A DNA stretch of 64,000 nucleotides from Pimelobacter simplex (GTDB lineage Bacteria; Actinomycetota; Actinomycetes; Propionibacteriales; Nocardioidaceae): the NCBI RefSeq assembly GCF_900114845.1, contig NZ_FOUK01000002.1:372001-436000 (forward strand), given 5' to 3'. The notes beneath the pieces were generated by a model. It was not told where the DNA came from. It was given only the letters and a program-made list of their open reading frames with translations, and did not search any database. How positions within the stretch are numbered: the first letter of the stretch is position 1; each line of letters opens with the position of its first letter. The translations under genes and the position numbers were made by a program. This document shows positions 1 to 10,219 of the stretch, one piece after another.

Positions 1-496
<496 letters not shown>

Positions 497-534
497 CTAC
501 GGCCGCCCGTGCGGGTGGAGCGAACCAGTAACGC

Positions 535-900
535 TCAGGCGGTGCGCGCCGCCTTGAGCGCGGAGCGGATCATCGGCCACTGCAGGGGCAGCCGGGCCAG
601 CGCCGCCGCCTTGAGCCCGGGGTTGTCGCCGCGCAGCGCGTCGGCCGCCATCTGCACGTTGCCCGGGAAGACGCCGGCCAGCAGCGCGGCGCTGGCGTAG
701 CCGGCGACCTTGCGGGTCCGCGGCGCGAGCAGCCCCGCGGCGCAGAGCAGCTCGGCGACGCCGCTGGCCAGGATGATCTCGCGGTGCGCGGGCAGCTGCT
801 TCGGCATCAGCGGCTCGAAGACCTCGGGCTTGACCAGGTGGACGACGCCGCTGACGACGAACGCTCCGGTGACGACCTTGGCTCCGGCGGGCAGGCTCAT
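535..900 (-). CDS. DoxX-like small membrane protein
   Basis: A 121-residue protein that looks like a DoxX/DoxD-family four-helix membrane protein: hydrophobic segments around residues 5-22, 42-60, 66-82 and near the C terminus, with short loops and a conserved-looking PEVFEPLMPKQLPAHRE stretch after the first helix. The family is loosely linked to redox and quinone-related functions, but no specific activity can be assigned. The ATG at 900 (MSLPAGAKVV) places the first helix correctly; the longer upstream reading has no hydrophobic content and runs into the preceding gene. It is the third gene of an apparent minus-strand operon after the FAD oxidoreductase and the lipoprotein. Confidence 0.7.
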   Translation of the reverse strand: MSLPAGAKVVTGAFVVSGVVHLVKPEVFEPLMPKQLPAHREIILASGVAELLCAAGLLAPRTRKVAGYASAALLAGVFPGNVQMAADALRGDNPGLKAAALARLPLQWPMIRSALKAARTA

Positions 901-922
901 GGCGCCATCATGGCAGCCGGTC

Positions 923-2032
923 CTACCCGAGCGCGGCCGCGCCGGTGAGCACGACCCGGTCACCCTCGAGCAGCGCGTCCCAGCCGTCGACCTCCTGGCG
1001 TCCGACCCGCTCCCCCGTCGTCAGGTCGTAGGTCTCGAGCACCACCTGGTGATCGCCACCGACCAGGACCAGGTGGAGGCGGTCGCCCTGCCAGGCGGCG
1101 GTCGCGTCGACGGCACCGGCCGCCTCGGGGCTGAGCGTGCCGACGACGCGGACCTTCCTGGTCGGCAGGTCGATGCCGAGGATCTCGCCGTCGGTGGTGC
1201 CGGCGTACAGGGTGTCGCCGTCGAGGTGGCCCGCGCGCAGCTCCACCGCGGCGCGGTCGACCGCTCCCCGGTCCCCGGACGGCGCGGCGCCCGGGCGCTG
1301 GAGGGCCGTCGTGGTCGCGCGGCGCGTGACGGGGTCGAGCTCGGCCAGGCGCAGGTCGGCGTCGAGGGCGACCAGGCGGCCGGCGTGCCAGAACAGGTCG
1401 GTGAGCGTGTCGGACCCCACCTCCCAGGACAGGTGCTCGGTGGTCTCGCCGGTGGCGAGGTCGGTCCGGTAGAGCGTCTCCGGGCCGGGTCCGGACTCGG
1501 GCGCCCCGAGCACCCAGAGCGCGTCCGGCGACAGGCCGGCCGGCCCCGGGATGTCCGGTACGACGGAGCGCCGGGCGCGCCCGTCGGTCTCCCAGCGCAC
1601 CTCGGCCGAGGTCCCGCTGACCACGCTCACGCACCCGCCGCCGTCGGACCTCACGCCCGCCCACCGCCCCGAGGCCTCGTCGCCGCCGCGCGGAAGGGCG
1701 GTCCGCTGCGCGCCGGAGGCGGTGACCCGGTAGGTCCAGCGCCGGTCGGTGGCGCAGAGCACGCCGTCACGCGCCGCGAGGAGGCCGTCGGCCCGGGTCT
1801 CGATGGTCAGGAACTCCGTGCGGCCCTCGCTGTCGACGAGACCGAGGTAGCCCCGCGGCTCGGCCGCGTCGGCGTACGTCGACACGAGGACGGCGACCCG
1901 CCCGTCGCTGCCGGTCCCGGCACGCTCCAGCTCACGCCACGACAGCCGGTGGTCCGGGTCGGCCTCGGGCGCGCCGGCGCATCCCGACAGGCCGAGGGCC
2001 GCGACGCAGACGGCCAGCACCCAGCTCCGCAT
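923..2032 (-). CDS. Secreted lipoprotein with beta-propeller-like repeats
   Basis: A 369-residue protein with a lipoprotein signal peptide: hydrophobic segment at residues 4-16 and a lipobox LSGC with the lipidated Cys at 18. The mature part is acidic, without further membrane segments, and has recurring patterns such as GRVAVLV, GDRLHLVLVGG and VLETYDLTTGERVG, which resemble the blades of a WD40/PQQ-type beta-propeller. It probably sits on the outer face of the membrane. I do not recognise a named family. It starts 12 bases after the FAD oxidoreductase stop and ends 22 bases before the DoxX-like gene, suggesting one transcript. Confidence 0.7.
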   Translation of the reverse strand: MRSWVLAVCVAALGLSGCAGAPEADPDHRLSWRELERAGTGSDGRVAVLVSTYADAAEPRGYLGLVDSEGRTEFLTIETRADGLLAARDGVLCATDRRWTYRVTASGAQRTALPRGGDEASGRWAGVRSDGGGCVSVVSGTSAEVRWETDGRARRSVVPDIPGPAGLSPDALWVLGAPESGPGPETLYRTDLATGETTEHLSWEVGSDTLTDLFWHAGRLVALDADLRLAELDPVTRRATTTALQRPGAAPSGDRGAVDRAAVELRAGHLDGDTLYAGTTDGEILGIDLPTRKVRVVGTLSPEAAGAVDATAAWQGDRLHLVLVGGDHQVVLETYDLTTGERVGRQEVDGWDALLEGDRVVLTGAAALG

Positions 2033-2044
2033 GCAGGCAGGGTG

Positions 2045-3796
2045 TCACCCCAGGTCAAGCAGGTTGCGCCGGCCGAGCCGGTACAGCAGCCGGTCGGTCT
2101 GCTTGAGCAGCGTGAACTCCGGCGGGTCGTAGAGCCGGAACGTCGTGGCCCGCGCCGCCGACGATCCCGACTCGTCGAGGATGGCGTTGACCGCGTGGCG
2201 CGCCGACTCGTTGGCGCCCTCCATGGTGGCGAGGTCGATGTCGGTCTGCACGAAGTCGCCGCTCATCATCAGGTTCGGCACGCCGGTCCGGGCGGTCGGG
2301 CGCCGCGACCAGGAGTCGACGGTGTTGACGAGCAGCGGCGTCTCGTTGGTGTTGCGGCGCTGGGCGGCGTCCCAGCGCACGCCCGGGTCGAGGAACCAGG
2401 AGTGCACGATCCCCTCGGGCAGCAGGTCGCCGGCCGTGTGGTGGGCCCGGACCTGGGCGAGCACCTCGGCAGCGATCTCGGCGGGCGTGCACTCCTTGGC
2501 GGTCTTGCCGTAGAGGATGCCCGGCGCGTCCCAGTTGGAGATGTCGATCGAGAGGATGTCGACGACCGCACCGTCGCCGTAGTCGCGGGTGATCGTCCGG
2601 TCGGCCCAGAACTGGCCCTGGGTGAGGGCGGTCAGCGACCACGGGGCGTCGAGGAAGGTGAGGTGCCCGTGGGTCAGCTTGACCGGCGCGCGCAGGAAGA
2701 ACTGGATGCCCACCATCCAGTCGGTGGTCAGCGTGCCGAGCTCCTTCAGCTCGGGCGCGAGGCCGAGCAGGTCGGGCGTCAGCGTCGGCACCACGCGCTC
2801 GACGGGCATCGCGCTGACGAACCAGTCGGCCTCCACCCGGGTCGTGGCACCGGAGGCGTCGGCGAGGACGGCGGCAGCGACCCGGCCGCGCTCGACGTCG
2901 TACCGGACCAGGCGCCGGCCGTGGACCAGGCGCACTCCCCGGCTGCGCAGGTACGCCGTCCACGGGTCGATCCAGGCCTCGTTGGTGGGCAGGTCGAGGA
3001 CCCGGTCGAGCGCGCCGTCGTTGCCGCGGCCCATCATGTTGTAGACGAACGCCTCGCCCATGGTGCCGATCGTGCGGGTGCTGGCGATCGTCTCCTTGGC
3101 CGCGACGAGGCTGCGGGTCAGGCCCGCGGCGAGGACGCGCTGGTACTCCTTCGAGCGCCGGCCGGCGCCGACGAAGTCCCACCAGCTGACCTTCTCCCAC
3201 TGGCCCAGGCGGCGCTCGTCGCAGCTGGTCAGGAAGACGAGGAGGCGCTCGACGAAGTAGGCGAGCTCCTGCGGCGGGACGGTCCGGCCGCCGAGCGTGT
3301 CGCGCAGGTAGCGGCGCAGGCCGTCGACGGTGAGCAGCTGCTGGGGGTCCGGTCCGATGCCGAAGACGAAGCCGTCGGCCCGCTCCCCCGCGCGCAGGAA
3401 CTTGCCGCCGGTCGCCGCGACGAGGTTGTCGCCGACGGTGCCCGCGCCGAACGGGATGCGGCGCATCGTCTCGGGGACGTGGTGGTAGAAGCCCGGGAAG
3501 AACCGGAAGCCGTGCTCGCCAGGCAGGTCGGCACGACCGCCGGTCCCGGTGCCGGCGACGGGGATGCTCCGGGCCTTGCCGCCCCAGGCCGACGGCTCGA
3601 AGACGGTCACCTCGAAGCCGCGCTCGACCAGCTCGTGGGCGGCGGTCAGCCCCGCCATCCCGCCGCCGAGGACGACGGCCCGGCGACCGGGCGTCGCGGC
3701 GAGCGCCGGCGCCAGGCCGGTGCCGGCCAGGACGGCGCCGGCGCCGACCGCGGCCGACGACGTGAGCAAGGTACGACGGTCCAGACGCTGCGCCAT
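2045..3796 (-). CDS. Tat-exported FAD-dependent amine oxidase / carotenoid desaturase-like oxidoreductase
   Basis: A 583-residue flavoprotein. The N terminus is a twin-arginine signal (RR at residues 7-8, then a hydrophobic stretch to an ALA-A cleavage region near 33). It is followed by the FAD-binding Rossmann motif VVLGGGMAGLTAAHEL (residues about 41-56) and the GGKARS region seen in phytoene desaturase and hydroxysqualene dehydroxylase (HpnE) relatives. Length and motifs fit the carotenoid-desaturase branch of the amine-oxidase superfamily; the substrate is unknown. It is divergent from a TetR gene with a palindromic operator between them, so repression by that regulator is likely. No phytoene synthase or other carotenoid gene is in the window. 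Confidence 0.8.
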   Translation of the reverse strand: MAQRLDRRTLLTSSAAVGAGAVLAGTGLAPALAATPGRRAVVLGGGMAGLTAAHELVERGFEVTVFEPSAWGGKARSIPVAGTGTGGRADLPGEHGFRFFPGFYHHVPETMRRIPFGAGTVGDNLVAATGGKFLRAGERADGFVFGIGPDPQQLLTVDGLRRYLRDTLGGRTVPPQELAYFVERLLVFLTSCDERRLGQWEKVSWWDFVGAGRRSKEYQRVLAAGLTRSLVAAKETIASTRTIGTMGEAFVYNMMGRGNDGALDRVLDLPTNEAWIDPWTAYLRSRGVRLVHGRRLVRYDVERGRVAAAVLADASGATTRVEADWFVSAMPVERVVPTLTPDLLGLAPELKELGTLTTDWMVGIQFFLRAPVKLTHGHLTFLDAPWSLTALTQGQFWADRTITRDYGDGAVVDILSIDISNWDAPGILYGKTAKECTPAEIAAEVLAQVRAHHTAGDLLPEGIVHSWFLDPGVRWDAAQRRNTNETPLLVNTVDSWSRRPTARTGVPNLMMSGDFVQTDIDLATMEGANESARHAVNAILDESGSSAARATTFRLYDPPEFTLLKQTDRLLYRLGRRNLLDLG

Positions 3797-3818
3797 CCGC
3801 GATCACCCCATGATCTCA

Positions 3819-3836
3819 ACCGACACTGGTGTCGGT
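3819..3836. promoter_or_regulatory. Palindromic TetR-type operator
   Basis: ACCGACAC-TG-GTGTCGGT, a perfect 8+8 inverted repeat with a 2-base centre, lies in the 104-base gap between the divergent FAD oxidoreductase (start 3796) and TetR gene (start 3901). Size, symmetry and position are those of a TetR-family operator controlling both genes. The site is seen directly; its binding by this TetR is inferred. Confidence 0.75.
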
Positions 3837-3900
3837 AAGTGCGTGCCGCCGAGTATCGTGACCCGCGCCACACCAGGTCAAGGGGCGCCCAGGAGGAGCC

Positions 3901-4527
3901 GTGAGCACGACACCGTCCGTCCGCCGCCGGCTCACCGCGCCCGCGCGCCGCGAGCGGATCGAGGCCGCGGCCGTCGAGGTCTTCGCCGGCCGCGGGTACG
4001 ACGCCGCGTCGGTCGGCGCCATCGCGGCCGCCGCGGGCGTCTCGCGGACGGTCCTCTACGACCACTTCCGCGACAAGCGCGCGCTCTACCTGCACGTGCT
4101 CGGCACCGAGAACGCCGCGATGCTCGCCGAGGTCGGTGCCGGGATCACCGGCGCGGGCGCCGGCCGGGCCCGGATGCGAGCCACCGTGGCGGCCTACCTG
4201 TCCTTCGCGCAGCAGCGCCCCGCGGCCCGCCGGCTGCTCGTCGACCCGGTCCCCACCGGCGACCCCGGCCTCGACGAGGCGGTGCGCAGCTACCGCACCG
4301 CGCGGACCCAGGCGGTCGCGGAGATGCTCGGCCCCGACCTCGTCCGCGCGGGGCTCGCGCCGGGGGCGACCGCGACCGCCGTCGTGGTCGAGCTGCTCAT
4401 CACCGGCGTCGACGGCGTCGCGAACTGGTGGCAGGACCACCCGGAGGCGACGCTCGACGAGGTCACCGACGTCGCGGCCCGGCTGCTGTGGAGCGGGCTG
4501 CCGCGGGTCCGGGCGCCTAGAACATGA
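3901..4527 (+). CDS. TetR/AcrR-family transcriptional regulator
   Basis: A 208-residue regulator. The N-terminal helix-turn-helix is clear: ARRERIEAAAVEVFAGRGYD, then VGAIAAAAGVSRTVLYDHF and DKRALYLHVL (residues about 15-62). The remainder is an all-helical ligand-binding domain without a recognisable ligand signature. It starts at GTG with GGAGG-like AGGAGC just upstream (3894-3899). It is divergent from the FAD oxidoreductase, and an 18-base palindrome between the two genes is the likely autoregulatory operator. Its 3' end overlaps the convergent GNAT gene by 11 bases. Confidence 0.88.
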   Translation: MSTTPSVRRRLTAPARRERIEAAAVEVFAGRGYDAASVGAIAAAAGVSRTVLYDHFRDKRALYLHVLGTENAAMLAEVGAGITGAGAGRARMRATVAAYLSFAQQRPAARRLLVDPVPTGDPGLDEAVRSYRTARTQAVAEMLGPDLVRAGLAPGATATAVVVELLITGVDGVANWWQDHPEATLDEVTDVAARLLWSGLPRVRAPRT

Positions 4528-5362
4528 CGGTCGCGAAGCGCGCCGTCTCGACGAAGCCGACCCGCTCGTAGGCCGTGCGCGCCGCGTGGTTCCAGTCGTT
4601 GACGTAGAGCGAGACCGTCGGTGAGATCCGGGCCCGGACCTGCTGGACCACGGCAGCCATGCCGGCCGTCGCGATCCCCTCGCCGCGCCGGTGCGGCGGC
4701 ACCCACACGCCCTGGATCTGGGCCGCGTCGGGCGTCGCGCACGCGACCTCGGCCTTGAAGACGAGCTCGCCGCCGTCGTACCGGACGAACGACCAGCCGC
4801 GGCCGACGAGCTGCGCGACGCGGGCCCGGTAGAGGTCGCCGCCGCCACCGGCCTCGGGTGAGACGCCGACCTCCTCGGTGTACATCGCGACGCACGCCGG
4901 GTAGAGCGTCGGCAGGTCGTCGCGGACCCCCGCGCGCACGCCCTGGTCGGGCGCGATCGCCGGCGCGGCGTCGATGGCGAGGTGGCGCTGGTCCCAGCGC
5001 ACGTCGCGCGGCTGGCCCCAGTGCGGCGCGACCTGGCCCCAGAAGGAACGGACCGGGTCCTGCGGGCCCACGATCGTCGAGACGGTACGACGCCGGGCCA
5101 GTGCCCGCTCGGCGAACCGGGCCGCGTCGTCCGCGGTGGCCTGGACGGGGACCAGGTTCGCCGCGACGTGGCAGGCCGCGACCAGCTCGCCGTCGCGGAA
5201 CCGGCCCCACATCTCGCCCCCGAGCCAGCGCGGCTCGAGGTTCGTGGTGTGCGCGCGGTGCAGCACGAAGACGTTGACGACGGGGTCGCGCCCGGCCAGG
5301 GCCAGGAACGCGGGCAGGTCGGCCTGCGCGAGCACGCGGATGCCGGACCGGGTCGTCAACAC
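4517..5362 (-). CDS. GNAT acetyltransferase with N-terminal DUF4081 domain
   Basis: A 281-residue protein with two parts: an N-terminal DUF4081-type domain (residues about 1-120, with NVFVLHRAHTTNLEPRW and GGEMWGRF) and a C-terminal GNAT fold (about 140-281) with the acetyl-CoA loop PHRRGEGIATAGM and the beta-strand SLYVNDWNHAARTAYERVGF. The substrate is unknown. It directly follows ispG; the same order dxr-rip1-ispG-GNAT is found in Mycobacterium tuberculosis (Rv2870c-Rv2867c), so it belongs to that conserved cluster, though any link to isoprenoid synthesis is unproven. Confidence 0.85.
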   Translation of the reverse strand: MLTTRSGIRVLAQADLPAFLALAGRDPVVNVFVLHRAHTTNLEPRWLGGEMWGRFRDGELVAACHVAANLVPVQATADDAARFAERALARRRTVSTIVGPQDPVRSFWGQVAPHWGQPRDVRWDQRHLAIDAAPAIAPDQGVRAGVRDDLPTLYPACVAMYTEEVGVSPEAGGGGDLYRARVAQLVGRGWSFVRYDGGELVFKAEVACATPDAAQIQGVWVPPHRRGEGIATAGMAAVVQQVRARISPTVSLYVNDWNHAARTAYERVGFVETARFATVMF

Positions 5363-5406
5363 GGCCCGAGCCTAGTGGGCGCGGCGGGGCGCCGGTACGG
5401 GACCGC

Positions 5407-6558
<1,152 letters not shown>

Positions 6559-6589
6559 GACGTCAAGACTACTTTCCGCAGGGGCGGGA

Positions 6590-7948
6590 TCAGGATTCGA
6601 GGTGCACGGGCACGACGATGTCCGCGACGATCAGCACGAGGCCCATCACGAGCAGCGCGCTCGCCACGACGTAGGCGATCGGGAGCAGCTTGGCGGCATC
6701 GACGTAGCCCGGGTCGGGACGGCGGAACAGCCGCGCCCGGCCCCGGCGCACGGCCTCCCACAACGCGCTGGCGATGTGGCCGCCGTCGAGCGGCAGCAGC
6801 GGCACCAGGTTGAGCATGCCGATGAAGAAGTTGAAGCCGGCCACGAGCATGAGCAGCGAGAGCACCTTGTCGCGGCTGCTGATCTCGTCGTGCGCGGCGG
6901 TCTCGCCGGCGAGGCGGCCGCCGCCGACGATGCTGACCGGGCCGGCGGGGTCGCGCTTCTCGACCCCGACGATCGCCTTGGCCACGCCCCACACCTTGAC
7001 CGGCAGGGTGGCCAGCGACTTCACGACCTCGACGGTCATGTGGCCCATCTGGCCGCCGGTGTAGAAGACGCCGCCCTTGGTCGGGTGGGTCTCGGGGCTG
7101 ACGCCGAGGAAGCCGACCGCGGTCTTCTCCTTGTCGTCGGCCTGCAGGAAGCGCGGCTCGACCCTGGTCCGGGTCGCGACGGTGAGCTGCTCGCCGCCGC
7201 GCTCGACGACGATCGTGGCCTCGCCGTCGTCGTTGGCCCGGATCAGCTTCTGCAGCTGCTCCCAGGTGGAGATCTCGGTGCCGTTGAAGGAGACGAACCG
7301 GTCGCCCTTCTGCAGCCCGGCCGCGTAGGCGGGGGTCGGCGAGGTCGCGATCTCGTCCTCGGTGCAGGTCCGGCCGTTCTCGTCGGCCGGGATGACGCAG
7401 CCCTGGACCTCGCTGATGGTCAGCTCGGTGGTCGGGTCGCTCGGGTTGCCGTAGGTCGCGAAGACGCCGGCGAAGATGAGGAAGGCGATGGCGATGTTCA
7501 CCATCGGGCCGCCGCCCATGACGATGACCTTCTTCCACCAGGCCATCTTGTAGAAGAGCCGCTCGGTGTCCTCGGGACGGACCAGCTCCCACTCCGCCGC
7601 CCGCGCGTCGGAGATGAGCTGGGTGAACATGCCCGTGTTGGACTTGCGGACCTTGAGCACCTGGTTGCCGTGCTCGTCGACGTCGGCCTCGTCGGCCAGC
7701 TGCTCGGCGCCGGGCGGGAGCATGCCGACGATCTTGACGTAGCCGCCGAGCGGGATCGCCTTGACGCCGTACTCGGTCTCGCCGACCTGCTTGCTCCACA
7801 CGGTGGGGCCGAAGCCGATGAAGTACTGGGTGACCTTCCCGCCGAAGGCCTTCGCGGGGATCATGTGGCCGAGCTCGTGCAGGCCGATCGACGCCAGGAT
7901 CGCGACGGCGAAGACGACGACACCGAGAAGGTAGAGCAGAGCGGTCAT
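6590..7948 (-). CDS. rip1: Site-2 (M50) intramembrane zinc metalloprotease
   Basis: A 452-residue regulated intramembrane protease (RseP/Rip1 family) that cleaves membrane anchors such as anti-sigma factors. The zinc motif HELGH is at residues 24-28 within the first membrane segment; a PDZ domain follows mid-protein ([16 protein letters not shown]), and the second catalytic motif [10 protein letters not shown] sits in a C-terminal membrane segment. The ATG at 7948 overlaps the dxr stop (ATGA), which implies translational coupling and fixes the start. In M. tuberculosis the orthologue Rip1 (Rv2869c) is in the same position between dxr and ispG. Confidence 0.95.
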   Translation of the reverse strand: MTALLYLLGVVVFAVAILASIGLHELGHMIPAKAFGGKVTQYFIGFGPTVWSKQVGETEYGVKAIPLGGYVKIVGMLPPGAEQLADEADVDEHGNQVLKVRKSNTGMFTQLISDARAAEWELVRPEDTERLFYKMAWWKKVIVMGGGPMVNIAIAFLIFAGVFATYGNPSDPTTELTISEVQGCVIPADENGRTCTEDEIATSPTPAYAAGLQKGDRFVSFNGTEISTWEQLQKLIRANDDGEATIVVERGGEQLTVATRTRVEPRFLQADDKEKTAVGFLGVSPETHPTKGGVFYTGGQMGHMTVEVVKSLATLPVKVWGVAKAIVGVEKRDPAGPVSIVGGGRLAGETAAHDEISSRDKVLSLLMLVAGFNFFIGMLNLVPLLPLDGGHIASALWEAVRRGRARLFRRPDPGYVDAAKLLPIAYVVASALLVMGLVLIVADIVVPVHLES

Positions 7949-9048
7949 GGGCGGGGCGCGGTCCTCGGTTCGATGAGCTGGGTGGCCGCTTCCCGCGCCC
8001 ACGCGTCGGCCGCGAGGACGTCGTCGAGGGAGAGCTGCCCCTCCGAGGGTACGTCGTGGGCGGCTAGAACGTCCCGCACAACGTCGACGATCCCGGTGAA
8101 GGGAAGCCGGCCCCTGCGGAAGGCGTCGACGGCGACCTCGTTGGCGGCGTTGTAGACCGCCGGCGCGGTGCGCCCGCGCTCCCCCGCCGTCCGGGCCAGG
8201 GCGACCGCGGGGAAGGCGTCGTCGTCGAGCGGGAGGAACTCCCAGGTCTCGGCCCTGGTCCAGTCCACCGCGGGCGCCGCGTCGGGCACCCGGTCGGGCC
8301 AGGAAAGGCCGAGCGCGATGGGGATGAGCATGGTCGGCGGGCTGGCCTGGACCAGCGTCGAGCCGTCGACGAACTCCACCATCGAGTGCACGACGCTCGT
8401 CGGGTGGACGACGACCTCGATCCGGTCGAAGGGGATGCCGAAGAGCAGGTGCGCCTCGATCACCTCGAGGCCCTTGTTGACCAGGGTCGCGGAGTTGATG
8501 GTGATCACCGGCCCCATGTCCCAGGTCGGGTGCGCAGCGGCCTGCTCGGGGGTGACGTCGGCGAGCTCGGCACGGGTGCGGCCGCGGAACGGCCCGCCGC
8601 TCGCGGTGAGCACCAGGCGGCGCACCTCCTCCGGGGTGCCGGCACGCAGGCACTGCGCGAGCGCGCTGTGCTCCGAGTCGACCGGCACGATCTGGCCGGG
8701 CCGGGCCCGCTCCAGGACGAGCGGGCCGCCCATCACCAGCGACTCCTTGTTGGCCAGGGCGAGCGTCGTCCCGGCGTCGAGGGCGGCGAGGGTGGGCCGC
8801 AGACCGACCGCACCGGTGATCCCGTTGAGGACGACGTCGCACGCCTGCTGGGCCGCCTCGACGCTCGCCTCCTCGCCCAGCCCGTGGAAGCGGGGGGCGA
8901 ACTCGGCGACCTGCTGGTCGAACAGCGCGGGGTTGCTCCCGCCGGCGGTCAGCCCGACGACGCGGAAGCGATCGGGGTTGGCACGCACCAGGTCGAGCGC
9001 CTGGGTGCCGATGGAACCGGTCGAGCCGAGGATGACGACGTCCTTCAC
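7945..9048 (-). CDS. dxr: 1-deoxy-D-xylulose 5-phosphate reductoisomerase
   Basis: Second step of the MEP pathway: DXP to MEP with NADPH. The 367-residue sequence shows the NADPH motif [15 protein letters not shown] at the N terminus, the conserved [11 protein letters not shown], the metal-binding region [13 protein letters not shown], and the substrate loop [10 protein letters not shown] followed by THPTWDMG-like [18 protein letters not shown]. It is the first gene of the minus-strand dxr-rip1-ispG-GNAT cluster and overlaps rip1 by 4 bases. It is divergent from a polysaccharide deacetylase gene with only 46 bases between starts. Confidence 0.97.
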   Translation of the reverse strand: MKDVVILGSTGSIGTQALDLVRANPDRFRVVGLTAGGSNPALFDQQVAEFAPRFHGLGEEASVEAAQQACDVVLNGITGAVGLRPTLAALDAGTTLALANKESLVMGGPLVLERARPGQIVPVDSEHSALAQCLRAGTPEEVRRLVLTASGGPFRGRTRAELADVTPEQAAAHPTWDMGPVITINSATLVNKGLEVIEAHLLFGIPFDRIEVVVHPTSVVHSMVEFVDGSTLVQASPPTMLIPIALGLSWPDRVPDAAPAVDWTRAETWEFLPLDDDAFPAVALARTAGERGRTAPAVYNAANEVAVDAFRRGRLPFTGIVDVVRDVLAAHDVPSEGQLSLDDVLAADAWAREAATQLIEPRTAPRP

Positions 9049-9094
9049 CCGCCCATCCTCTCAGCGGGCGACATCACAGCACCGAATCGCCGAA

Positions 9095-10219
9095 ATGACC
9101 GTGCCGGGGCGCCGGACGGTTCATGCTGTCCGCGTGCTCCTGCGCCGTACCCCCCTTCTGCTGGTCACGCTGGCCCTGGCCTGCGTCCTCTCCGTCCTCG
9201 TCGCGCCCGCCCAGGCCGCCGCCCCGGCGCCGGCGAAGAAACGGGGGTGCAAGGGGCAGGTCGCGCTCACCTTCGACGACGGCCCGGTCCGCGGGACGAC
9301 GCACCGGCTGGTCCGGCTGCTGCGCAGCAAGCACGTGCCGGCGACCTTCTTCGTCGTCGGCCAGCGGGTCGAGGCGCTGCCGGGCGCGGTCCGCGAGATC
9401 GAGCGGTCCGGCTTCCTCGTGGGCAACCACACCTGGGCGCACCAGGACATGCGCACGCTGTCGTACGACCAGGCGCTGCGGACCCTGCGCACCACCCACC
9501 GCGCGCTGCTGCGCGCCGGTGCCCACCCCACCCGGCTGATGCGGCCGCCGTACGGCGCGACGAACCCGACGATCCGCCGGGCGATCCGCGACGCGGGCTT
9601 CGTGCCGGTGCTGTGGACCACCGACTCGCTCGACTGGAAGAGCGGCACCTCCGAGCAGATCGCCGCCCGGATCCTCGGCTCGCTGCGCCCCGGCGCCAAC
9701 ATCGTGCTCCAGCACGACGGCGTGAACCGCTCCCCGATCTCGGTCGGCGCGGTCGCCCAGGTGGTGCAGGGCGCGCGGCGCCGCGGCTACTGCTTCACCG
9801 CGCTCGACGAGAAGGGACGCCCCGGCTTCCCGACCCCGACCGCCACGCTCGTCACCCGCGACGGCGTCGAGGGCGGCTCGGCCGTCGTCCGGGTCCGGCT
9901 CGACCGGCTGGCCGGTCGCGACACCGCGGTCGTCGTCGAGACCCACTCCGGCACCGCGACCGTGGGCAGCGACCTGCCGCGGCTGAGCACCCGGGTCGTC
10001 GTCCCGGCGGGCCGGCGCTCGGCCAAGCTCCGGATCCCGCTCACCTCCGACGGCGTGCTCGAGCCGGCCGAGACCTTCACCGTGCGGCTGCGCTCGCCCG
10101 AGGGCCTGCGCCTGGACGACGTGCGCTCGGCGGCGGTGACGATCACCGACGCGGCGGCGGCCGGGCGGGTCGTCCTGCCGGGGCCGCCGATCCTGCTCAA
10201 GCGGGGCGGGGTGCTCTAG
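9095..10219 (+). CDS. Secreted NodB polysaccharide deacetylase fused to a Calx-beta domain
   Basis: A 374-residue exported protein: an N-terminal signal peptide (RRTPLLLVTLALACVLSVLV, cleavage near AQA-AAPA), a NodB deacetylase domain (about residues 48-240) and a C-terminal Calx-beta fold (about 250-355, with VVRVRLDRLAG, PAETFTVRL and VTITDAA). NodB motifs are intact: TFDDGP, GNHTWAH, RPPYG, DSLDW and IVLQHDG. It likely removes acetyl groups from a cell-surface polysaccharide or peptidoglycan. The start is uncertain: ATG 9095 was chosen, but GTG 9101 or GTG 9134 would keep the signal peptide. It ends in a CTAG shared with meaB on the other strand. Confidence 0.85.
   Translation: MTVPGRRTVHAVRVLLRRTPLLLVTLALACVLSVLVAPAQAAAPAPAKKRGCKGQVALTFDDGPVRGTTHRLVRLLRSKHVPATFFVVGQRVEALPGAVREIERSGFLVGNHTWAHQDMRTLSYDQALRTLRTTHRALLRAGAHPTRLMRPPYGATNPTIRRAIRDAGFVPVLWTTDSLDWKSGTSEQIAARILGSLRPGANIVLQHDGVNRSPISVGAVAQVVQGARRRGYCFTALDEKGRPGFPTPTATLVTRDGVEGGSAVVRVRLDRLAGRDTAVVVETHSGTATVGSDLPRLSTRVVVPAGRRSAKLRIPLTSDGVLEPAETFTVRLRSPEGLRLDDVRSAAVTITDAAAAGRVVLPGPPILLKRGGVL

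Noticed and set aside
710..3838. Long open frame of 1042 codons on the plus strand
   Set aside because: It is the antisense shadow of the lipoprotein and flavoenzyme genes. Its translation is Arg/Gly/Pro-biased with no domain, while the minus strand has clear signal peptides and FAD motifs. Similar shadows at 5963-8155, 15614-18445, 46768-48594 and 56636-58039 were dismissed for the same reason.
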